Made by a program: the position numbers and the translations under genes. From NCBI RefSeq assembly GCF_041260155.1, contig NC_091936.1, forward strand, positions 42,190,963 through 42,254,962: a stretch of 64,000 nt of DNA, written 5' to 3'. The notes below the pieces were generated by a model, which worked only from the letters and a program-made list of their open reading frames with translations, was not told where the DNA came from and made no database searches. The stretch is from Ptychodera flava (taxonomy: Eukaryota > Hemichordata > Enteropneusta > Ptychoderidae). Shown here piece by piece: positions 35,880 through 64,000 of the stretch; position 1 is the first letter of the stretch; each line of letters opens with the position of its first letter.

Positions 35880-37080
35880 TCACTAATTACAAAACTTTAT
35901 TTAATATGCAAATGAGCTGTTAATTAACTTGACACTGCTCAATGCTTCATGGGACAATTAGATATCCATCAGATAAACATTTGTAGCACGTTTTATTAAT
36001 TTAATGCAGTAATTTTAGAGTAATGTCACTAATTACAAAGTTCATTAAATATGCAAATAATCCCTATATTAACTTGACATTGTTCAATGATTCATAGCAC
36101 GATTAAATATGTATCAAATCAATATCTGTAGCACGTTTCACCAAAATATGGTGCCGTAATTTCAGAGTTATATACCTAATTACAAAGTTTATTAAATATG
36201 CAAATGAACCCTTAATTAACTTTACACTACTAAATGCTTTACAACACAGTTAGATATCTGTCAGATCAGTATATGCAGCAGTTTTCATCACATTTGATGC
36301 AGTTATTTCGGAGTTATATGACTAATTATAAAACTTAATGAAATATGCAAATGAGCTAATTATTAACTTGACACTGTTCAATGCTTCTCAGTACAATTGG
36401 ATATTTATCAGATCAACATCTGTAGCACGTTTCATCAAATTTAACGCTGTAATTTTGGAGTAATTAATTAAATATGCAAATAAACCCTTAATTAACTTCA
36501 CACAAGTAAATGCTCTACACCACAATTAGATATGTGTCGGATCAGTATCTGCAGCAGATTTCATCACATTTGGTGCAGTTATTTTGAAGTTATATCACTA
36601 ATTACAAAACGTCATAAAATATGCAAATGACCTATTTGTTAACTTGATTCTGCCAAATGCTTCTCAGTACAATTAGATATTTATCAAAACAACATCTGTA
36701 CCCAATTTCAATGACTTGGGTGCCGTAATTTCAGAGTTATATACCTAATTACAAAGTTCATTAAATATGCAAATGAACCCTTAATTAATTTCACACTACT
36801 GAATGCTTTACACTACACTTAGATATCAGTCGGATCAGTATCTGCAGCAGATTTCATCACATTTGGTGAAGTTATATCGAAGTTATATGACTAATTACAA
36901 AACTTCATAAAATATGCAAATGACCTATTTATTAACTTGACACTGTCCAATGCTTCTAAGTATAATTAGATATATATCAGATCAATATTTGTTGCAAGTA
37001 TCATCAAGTTTGGTGCAGGAATTTCAGAGTTATCTCACTAATAACAAAAGTTCATTAAATATGCAAATGAGAAGGCAATT
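35880..37080 (+). repeat. ~147-bp tandem repeat, left arm
   Basis: Nine units, each with TTAAATATGCAAATGA or a close form. The ATG of this word falls at 35,907, 36,051, 36,198, 36,345, 36,474, 36,621, 36,767, 36,914 and 37,061, giving steps of 144, 147, 147, 129, 147, 146, 147 and 147. Units also share TTAATTAACTTGACACT, AATTAGATAT and TCATCAAATTTGGTGCAGTA. Confidence 0.85.
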
Positions 37081-37344
37081 GACATGACACTCACAGTATC
37101 ATCATAATGTTCTGAGATTGTCATCTGTGAAAAGTTTCATGAAATTTTGTGCAGTATTTCTTGATATATGTCTACACTGTCATTACCGTCTCCATAGGGA
37201 AACCATTGTACGGAAAAAAAACGATATTGCATAACTTCACTAATATGCAAGCCACACTAACCAAAATCTAATCAGTTCTTGCAAGTAGCATATGGTACCT
37301 GTGTACCAAATCTGACTTGAATCCGTTCAGGCGTTTTTGAGTTA

Positions 37345-37352
37345 TCGTGTAA

Positions 37353-37431
<79 letters not shown>

Positions 37432-37445
37432 CAGACAGACAGACA
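37345..37445. repeat. (CAGA)n(CA)n(CAGA)n microsatellite, left arm
   Basis: The left-arm copy of the compound microsatellite. It is mirrored at about 37,873-37,970 in the right arm. Confidence 0.9.
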
Positions 37446-37490
37446 TCGCTATGACATTAGCCCACGTGTTTACACACGTGAGCTAAAAAT

Positions 37491-37830
37491 AGCAGAGTCA
37501 AATAAAAAGGAAAGGCGATTCGATCGGGTGATTTCAAAGCGGTGAGCGCTTAATGTGATTTCCGACGCATATCAATCTATACGATTCATGTCGTCTTATA
37601 ACTGATATTAAATGTGCTTCCAATAGACTGGGATGTAATAACTGCCAGGCCGTGTTTGAGACAAACTGTTCTCTGGAGTGCCTTGAAGGTCTGCAACAAA
37701 GATGCCTGCCTCCCATGCAAAGTGCAGTTTAATCTATTAAACGCCAAAGTGTACCGATTAACAAGAACCAGATGCATTGAAGTAAGTACATTGAGTTACA
37801 ATTGTTTTTGCGCCATACGTCACTGAACAC
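37491..37830 (+). other. Spacer of the inverted repeat, with Cys-rich frame
   Basis: Unique 340-bp sequence. A plus-strand frame at about 37,557-37,733 has no ATG but contains CASNRLGCNNCQ, then ETNCSLECLEGLQQRC, before a stop. It could be a trapped exon fragment or chance. No flanking splice pair is convincing. Confidence 0.3.
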
Positions 37831-37911
37831 ATTTTTAGCTCACGTGTGTAAACACGTGGGCTATTGTCATAGCGATGTCTGTCTGTCTGTCCGTGTGTGT
37901 GTGTGTTAGTG

Positions 37912-37949
<38 letters not shown>

Positions 37950-38249
37950 TGTCTGTCTGTCTGTCTGTTTACACGATAACTCAAAAACGCCTGAACGGAT
38001 TCAAATCAGATTTGGTACACAGGTACCATATGCTACTTGCAAGAACTGATTAGATTTTGGTTAGTGTGGCTTGCATATTAATGAAGTTATGCAATATCGT
38101 TTTTTTTCCATACAATGGTTTCCCTATGGAGACGGTAATGACAGTGTAGACATATATCAAGAAATACTGCACAAAATTTCATGAAACTTTTCACAGATGA
38201 CAGTCTCAGAACATTATGATGATACTGTGAGTGTCATGTCAATTATCTT

Positions 38250-39480
38250 CTCATTTGCATATTTAATGAACTTTTGTTATTAGTGAGATAACTCTGAAAT
38301 TCCTGCACCAAACTTGATGATACTTGCAACAAATATTGATCTGATATATATCTAATTATAATTCGAAGCATTAGGCAGTGTCAAGTTAATAAATAGCTCA
38401 TTTGCATATTTTATGAAGGTTTGTAATTAGTCTTATAACTCCGATATAACTTCACCAAATGTGATGAAATCTGCTGCAGATACTGATCCGACTGATATCT
38501 AACTGTAGTGTAAAGCATTTAGTAGTGTTAAATTAATTAAGGGTTCATTTACATATTTAATGAACTTTGTAATTAGGTATATAACTCTGAAATTACGGCA
38601 CCCAAGTCAGTGAAATTGGGTACAGATATTGTTTTGATAAATATCTAATTGTACTGAGAAGCATTTGGCAGTGTCAAGTTAACAAATAGGTCATTTGCAT
38701 ATTTTATGAAGTTTAGTAATTAGTGATATAACTCCAAAATAACTGCACCAAATGTGATGAAATCTGCTGCAGATACTGATCCGACAGATATCTAATTGTG
38801 GTGTAGAGCATTTAGTTGCGTGAAGTTAATTAAGGGTTCATTTGCATATTTAATGAACTTTGTAATTAGTGATATTACTCCAAAATTAAAGCATTAAATT
38901 TGATGAAACTTGCTACAGATGTTGATCTGATAAATATCCTATTGTACTGAGAAGCATTGAGTAGTGCCAAGTTAATAATTAGCTCATTTGCATATTCCAT
39001 GAAGTCTTATAATTAGTCACATAACTCCGAAATAACTGCATCAAATGTCATGAAACTGCTGCACATACTGACACGACAGATAACTAGCTTTGTTGTAAAG
39101 CATTTAGTAATATAAAGTTAATTAAGGGTTCATTTGCATATTTATTAAACTTTGTAATTAGGTATATATCTCTGAAATTTCGGCACTAAAATTTTGTAAA
39201 ACGTGCTACAGATATTGATTTGATAAATATTTAATTGTGCTATGAATCATTGAACAGTGTCAAGTTAATGTAGGGTTTATTTGCATATTTAATGAACTTT
39301 GTAATAAGTGACATTACTCTAAAATTACAGCATTAAATTAAATAAAACGTGCTACAAATATTGATCTGATGGATATCTAATTGTTCCATAATGCATTTAG
39401 CAGTGTCAAGTTAATTGACAGCTCATTCGCATATTAAATACAGTTTTGTAATTAGTGATTAAACTCTGAGAGTACTGTGC
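38250..39480 (-). repeat. ~147-bp tandem repeat, right arm
   Basis: The inverted counterpart of 35,880-37,080, with the same units in mirrored order (TCATTTGCATATTTAATGAA words). The arms differ by scattered substitutions and small indels. Confidence 0.85.
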
Positions 39481-39587
39481 GAAGTTTTAAAAAAACCTGC
39501 TTCATATAGTGATAACATATATCTCATTGTTCTGTGAAGCGTACTACTATTAATGAACCTGTTGTAAAACACGTGAGCATATTCAGT

Positions 39588-58598
<19,011 letters not shown>

Positions 58599-58984
58599 CT
58601 GAAAAATGTAGACATGAATATATAATCAGACGTATATTCATCTTTTTCATTAAAATTCAACGAAAATATCATCCTTACTCATACGAACTACAGAGTCAAA
58701 TAATCTAGTAATCCTCTAAACGCAGCGTGTAAGTGTTACACATTACATTACACATCACATTTTGTACTTTCAAGTTTGAGAGGCATACCAAATACTGGCG
58801 TGTACCCTTGATTCGATTGTGAGAATACACTTGCAAAGATATTATAAAGATGATCATTTAATTTTTTAACTTGGACAGAATAAAAAGTTTTAAAAGGAAA
58901 CAGTTCAAATAGAATGATACCAGTAGCTTTGTTGCTTTAAAGTGTAGATTTTTTGCTTTCCCGCAGTTAAATAGTTTTCTTGAC

Positions 58985-59350
58985 GGTAGAATGCACCTTG
59001 GGAAAACATTCGGACCCTAATTTTTTTTCAATATGCTTTTGGTAACGCTTATGGGCGCTTATTTAGAACTTTTTGGTGAGAACATTTTTCACATTCTTCA
59101 ATTTTTTAATTTCATATTTTCCCGATTGAGTTAAAACAGGGACGGCGGCCATTTTGAATTTCAAATATCGCGATGTCAATTAGTTAATTAAATAATTTAT
59201 AAAGCGCCGGTATCCTGTGTATCTATAGTTCAGAGTCGCTGAATAGTTATGAAACATTCGCTTTAGTAAATAAGTAAGTTTTAAGATTCCTTCTGAAGCT
59301 TGTGGCTGAGGGCTTTTGACTAAGTTCAAGTGGAATATGACATTAAACTG
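58985..59350. repeat. Two decayed dispersed repeats
   Basis: 58,985-59,170 pairs with 48,225-48,430 (GGCGGCCATTTTGAATTTCA). 59,190-59,350 begins TTATAAAGCGCCGG and pairs loosely with 46,246-46,345. Confidence 0.5.
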
Positions 59351-59359
59351 GACCAATAA

Positions 59360-60850
59360 TCATTTCCATTCAAGGTAATATATTACCAGGTCAATGGGAC
59401 TTTTGTGATTTACAAATTTAAGTAGGACCATCCTGAACCACTGATACTTAGTGGTGGTACCAGGTGTCTGTAATTGGTAAGCGTACCCTGCCAGCATGCC
59501 ACACCCGTCATGATTGTTCCCAAATTTATATAAATATTGTACAAAATGATACAGTATATGAATCACTGTAATAAGTCAAAACCGGGATGCTGTCGCTAAT
59601 CATTTGATTGACCGAGGTCACAGTAAGTGAGGCTACCCACAATTCCCCTTGATTTGTTCACTCAGACATTTTTTGCTAAAGGCTTTTTCAATTTTATCAG
59701 TTTCTTAACAATTTTTAACTTACAATTTAAGTTCAGGATTATTTGTTAAAACTATGTTCCAAAATTATTGATTATGTTTAAAATTCAAGAGTAAATTGAA
59801 TGACAGGTCGATGTTTGGAGGTGCTAAAAATTGCACACTTGTCAAGATAAAGTTATCAGCAACTAAGATGGTCTCATCATACCACCTGTCAGACATGCAA
59901 ATTTCCTTTGTTACGAACATTAAAAAAAATCAATACCCTTTCTTTTGCCAAAACAGATGCAACTTATTCCCTTAGTTTCCTTGAAAATATTGTGTATGGC
60001 TGTCAAAAATATATGTCGACAAAATCACAAAATTGCTATCTCCTCCGCAGACAATGGGTTGATCTTCTCATTATTCACAGTGAGAAATCAGAAAATTATG
60101 ATGATCAGAACTATGTTGCCAGAATTTTGAGTTGTTCTGTGTACAGAAGAAATTTGCTTCAGTTCAGTGAGTGATCTCCGTGTGTACAGATCATGGAGAA
60201 TTGTGGGTAGCCTCACTTACTGTGGAGGTGTCATATTTGGCCACAATGTCGTCATATCGACCGTAGAACTTTTTGAAAGTCCTCACGAGTCTTTTTGATG
60301 TGTATCCCTGTCTCACTAGTTTGAATGCCAATGAGCTGTGTCTCAGCTGGAAATCAGCGTAGGAATCACAAGCCCCACAATATCTGAGAAGTTGAGACAC
60401 GTACACACCATGAGCGGGTGTAGACGAAAGTTACTTGACAAGTGGTGATAATTTATAATTTAAAAATCGAAATCATCCCTTTTGTCATACAGCTTAGTGT
60501 CAGTGTAGCTCATTAGTACCGACTTGTAGGAACAGATCAAGATGAGAAGCGGAGTTCTTACCCTCGGTTGTTTCTTTAATTTCCGACTCAACAGGACAAA
60601 TATGATGTAAATAATTTGATATGTCTGGGTTAGACTAATCAGATCATCAATATATCTGTGCGTGTTGTTTAAACGCCTTGCAAGTTTTGTAGACTCTGCT
60701 TTGTAGAGAGATTGCAGGAACTATACTTCATATGAATACAGAAATAAGTCTGCAAGAAGGGGTGCACAATTTGAACCCAGTAGTATGCCTATAGATTGTT
60801 GAAATGTTATACCACCAAAATAAACAAATGTGTTGTCGATTAAGAAATTC
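59360..60850 (-). mobile_element. Penelope-like reverse transcriptase fragment, dead
   Basis: The minus strand reads IDNTFVYFGGITFQQSIGIL, GSNCAPLLADLFLYSYEV, TKLARRLNNTHRYIDDLIS, then VSQLLRYCGACDSYADFQLR, KLVRQGYTSKRLVRTF and KKFYGRYDDIVAKYD. RYIDD is the RT catalytic core. This RT family, with a GxNCAPLLADLFLYSYE word, belongs with non-LTR-type elements. I assign it to Penelope-like elements with moderate confidence. It is decayed and split by a 606-bp TIR element. Confidence 0.65.
59619..60224. mobile_element. 606-bp TIR element inside the RT fragment
   Basis: 30-bp ends starting CACAGTAAGTGAGGCTACCC are mirrored at 60,195-60,224 with one or two mismatches. GAGGT precedes the left end and follows the right end, a likely 5-bp target duplication. 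The internal frame (59,908-60,174) matches no transposase I know. Confidence 0.75.
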
Positions 60851-61744
60851 AGCATTTTAACATTTTCTTCATCTGTGTATTTGTGTCGGGCATCGATGTT
60901 GTTACAAAAATAAACTGACCTATGTTTGATGCAGGTGTGAGTAAATCATTTTTTGACTCACAAGCCCCCGGGCAATTAGCAAAAAAATCTACTAGCCCAG
61001 CCTCAGTTTCCACTTGCCCGCCAGTGACGCTGTGAATTTCATGAAGTTTAATGATGGTTGAACATACCAATGGTGTGCAATATACAAGCACTGATCCAAC
61101 TGTATTGTTATTTTTTTAATACTGTCCCTTGTAAAATGACGAGGTGCAATGGGGTGCGCTTATTTTCACCTCTACAGGGCCATCGGCATAGTAGCGCTAC
61201 TGGTGAGCGAAGTCGCAAAAAAAATCACCGACCGCCTCACCGTAGCGCTACAATTTTGCTGCTAAACATAAGCTTATTGTCACCATGTGTATCGTATTCA
61301 AGCCAAGGCTAAAGTGTTTTCCGATCTTTTCTGTTTTTCATATTTTTGGTCATTTCATTAAACGAAATTTACTCACTCGATTTCATCCATTTTGCGGGCA
61401 AATCAGCTTCCATGGACCCATCGCCAGTACCGCTGGGCTCTAAACCAGAACAACACGCTATTGCATCGATGTCAGGCGGATCAGATCACAAAGACTAGCC
61501 GTCGCTAGAATGATCAGCCTTATCAGTGTCCTGGAAAACTCTATTCTTCGTAAAACCATATTTCAACTAGCCGGTGGCCATTTCAATGGCACTCAGCTGG
61601 TGACCTAACCACGATAATATGTAAGCAAAGCCTGTATGTAGAGTGTCGCTGTAGATAGCCACGTGCTCTTCAATTATCCAGGCAATGCTAAGACCCCTCT
61701 TGGAAACAATGATGTCATAGGAAGTCACATGGTGTCAGTCACCT
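60851..61744. other. Repeat-derived stretch, no gene
   Basis: 60,940-61,030 contains a CACTGGC...GGGCTAGTAGATTT word (minus strand) that recurs at 61,830 and 63,925, either side of the LINE. 61,175-61,245 has an imperfect GTAGCGCTACTGGTGAG / CTCACCGTAGCGCTAC hairpin. No coding evidence. Confidence 0.4.
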
Positions 61745-61829
61745 CATTTAAGGTCAATTTTGCTTAAGGTCATAATCATGGTAATTTCATCCAGCGGTGA
61801 TTTGTTTCACTACAAGGTTAAGTTACTAG

Positions 61830-63892
61830 CCCGACGGGCTAGTAGATGCCGACGAATTGAACAATGTAATAATGACTCTAAACGACTGTGGCAAACTCTG
61901 AAAAAGTTGATTCCAACTAGATCTAATGATGATATCTTGGAGTTGAAGGTGAACGATCAGAATATTTCAGATAGGAAGTCAATGGCTAATGCTTTCAATA
62001 TATTTTTACAACAATAGGGTCTAAATTAGCTACGAAATTTCGCAATCCTATGGCAGAATGTACAATTAATTGTAATAGTCGCTTTGAATTTCAACCGATA
62101 AGTTCTGATTTTGTTGAAAATCAACTATCAAAGTTACATATTGCTAAGGCCACTGGTATTGATACTATCAGTGCCAGGTTACTTAAGTTTGCTGCTCCTC
62201 ATATTTCATCATCTTTGGCTTACATTTTTAATCTTTCTTTAGTGACGGGTAGGGTGCCAACAGAATGGAAAAAAGCTAGGGTTGTACCATTGTTTAAAGA
62301 GGGCGATAGAGCTGAGGTGGGTAATTATCGTCCTATATCAGTTCTGCCAGTTGTTTCGAAAGTTTTGGAGAGAGCAGTTCATGATCAATTGTATAGTTAT
62401 CTTAATATGAATAATATCCTGAACAAATGTCAATCAGGTTTTAGACCAGGCTATTCAACAGCTACTACCCTCACTCACGTTACTGACAAGCTCCTTTGTA
62501 ACATGGACAAGGGAAATTTAACAGGAGTAATCTTTCTGGACTTAAAGAAAGCATTTGATACGGTTGATCATGGACTGCTCCTCCTCAAACTGCACAAGTA
62601 TGGCATCCAGGATTCCGCTCTTGAATGGTTTCATGCTTACCTATCAAACCGCTCACAAGTTGTTCAACTTAATTCAACTGTTTCCGATAGCATGGATATT
62701 TCTTATGGGGTCCCGCAGGGATCCATCCTAGGTCCCCTACTTTTTACTATATTTATTAATGACCTTTCTTCTTGTGTCAGCCAGTGTCAAATAATTAGTA
62801 TGCTGACGACACGGCTATATTTATTCAAGCAAGTCAATCTCTGAAATTCAGCAAGTTCTTTCCAATGAAATAATGCAAGTAAAGACCTGGCTAGATAATA
62901 ATAAGTTAACTTTGAATACCAAGAAAACCAAATCAATGGTTTTCGGTACGGTTAGAAAGTTAAATCATCATCATCCACTTAACATTCAAGTTGCAGGAGA
63001 TTTTCTTGAACAGGTTACGGATTTCAAATATTTAGGGATTTGGCTGGACTCTAAACTGGATTTTTCCATGCATGTTACAAAAATTGCAGCAAAAATTACG
63101 TCAAAGCTGGGTTTTCTATCTAGAATCAGACATTTCTTGCCTGTACATCAACGTAAAGTTTTGTTTAACAGTCTTGTTCTCCCACATTTTGACTATGCAG
63201 CAAGTATTTGGAGTAATACACATCAGAAGTATTTGAACATACTTGAACTCCTCCACAAAAGAGCCGGTCGACTAATACTGGAGGTTCCACGGGATACTAG
63301 AACAGAATCAGTGTATGAACGCCTAGGTTGGATTAGTCCATCTATTAGATGGAAGCGCCAACTAGCGGCTCTAACCTATAAAGTCATTAATAATAGTGCG
63401 CCAAGTTATTTGACAGAAATGTTCAATCTTTCAAATTCCATACATAGTCACAATACGAGACATGCTAGTAACGGCAATATTTACATTCATAAAGTGAAAA
63501 CTGAATATGGCAAGCGAGCATTTTCATATTATGGTGCTTGCATATGGAATAGTCTGCCTACTCAAGTTAGATCGGCTCCTAGTTTGGCGACCTTTAAATA
63601 TAAGCTTAAGGTTGTACACTTTTAACTTTGTGTGAGTGTGAGTGAGTGAGTGAGTGGGTGTTTGAGTGAGTGATTTTGTGTGTGTGTTTGTGTTTTGGTG
63701 CTTTTATGTAAGTTATTTGTTCTTGTTTATTGTGTTGTCTTTTCATTTTTATCTGTTGGTGTAAATTTTCTCTTAATTGTTGTGGTTTTTGATTTGTACA
63801 TCTTGCATGACAGGAGATATTGGAAGAACAGTGTTGGACACTGAAATATCGGCCTGTATATGAATGACAAATAAATAAAAAAATAAATAAAA
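61830..63892 (+). mobile_element. 5'-truncated LINE (CR1/L2/Jockey group), recently dead
   Basis: A linker (SKRLWQTLKKLIPTRSNDDI), RT fingers (KATGIDTISARLLKFAAPHI; WKKARVVPLFKEGDRAEVGN; YRPISVLPVVSKVLERAV), palm (VIFLDLKKAFDTVDH; YGVPQGSILGPLLFTIFIND), the YADDTAIF core at 62,799, thumb (WLDNNKLTLNTKKTKSMVFG; FKYLGIWLDSKLDFSMHV), and a C-terminus (FSYYGACIWNSLPTQVRSAP) stopping at about 63,625. The endonuclease is absent. Frame changes lie near 62,010, just before 62,799 and near 62,829; otherwise it is well preserved, so it is a young copy. A 3' AATAAATAAA tail ends at 63,892. Confidence 0.9.
63630..63690. repeat. (GTGA)n/(GT)n repeat in LINE 3' UTR
   Basis: GTGTGAGTGAGTGAGTGAGT and GT-rich sequence directly after the LINE stop codon. 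Confidence 0.8.
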
Positions 63893-64000
63893 GATGCCAA
63901 TAACTACTTGCCCGGCGGTCAAAATCACTGGCCCGCGAGCTCGGGCTAGTGGATTTGCTCACCCGTGATTTGATGATAATGTATTGGTACCTTCTACTGT
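63893..64000. other. Flank of the LINE to window end
   Basis: CACTGGCCCGCGAGCTCGGG then CTAGTGGATTTGCTCAC resembles 60,940-61,030 (minus strand). No gene is seen. Confidence 0.4.

Noticed and set aside
60849-61091. 80-residue minus-strand frame with TGGQVETEAGLVDFF
   Set aside because: The underlying DNA word recurs at 61,830 and 63,925, so it is repeat-derived; no domain recognised.

Overview
This window is animal nuclear DNA: AT-rich, intron-rich and full of transposon debris, with microsatellites, foldback elements, LINEs and a Polinton. Two host genes, both on the minus strand, are split into small exons with GT..AG borders. The domain mix (cadherin, Ig, EGF and tyrosine kinase in one receptor; a secreted cysteine-rich protein) and the LINE and Polinton types suggest a marine invertebrate, perhaps a deuterostome such as a hemichordate or lancelet. 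The species call is only a guess.

Layout. 1-7,382: right part of a Polinton/Maverick fossil (integrase, packaging ATPase, structural and small membrane proteins), running off the left edge. 7,383-18,400: a mosaic of interspersed repeats, including a 2.2-kb segment present twice (7,383-9,575 and 14,589-16,759), a 54-bp minisatellite, a LINE 3' end and two MITEs. 18,400-25,200: foldback elements, a 5'-truncated LINE, a G-rich TIR element and a LINE ORF1 remnant. 27,076-32,325 (minus): a secreted gene with a signal peptide and two VWC/pacifastin-like cysteine repeats, spread over six tiny exons. 35,739-39,600: a 3.86-kb near-perfect inverted repeat whose arms each carry about nine ~147-bp units. 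39,588-58,598 (minus): a receptor tyrosine kinase of at least 22 exons; 20 of its 21 exon junctions agree in phase. 59,360-63,890: Penelope-like and LINE fragments lying where the 5' end of the receptor gene might be.

The receptor reads, N to C: a cadherin-like repeat, an unassigned cysteine-containing region, an Ig-like domain, an EGF-like domain, an Ig-like domain, two EGF/laminin-like modules, a transmembrane helix and a full kinase domain. The kinase resembles FGFR/Tie and looks catalytically competent. A cadherin module joined to an Ig/EGF Tie-like ectodomain is the most interesting feature here. Many introns hold mobile elements. No tRNA, rRNA, CRISPR or bacterial-type operon was seen.
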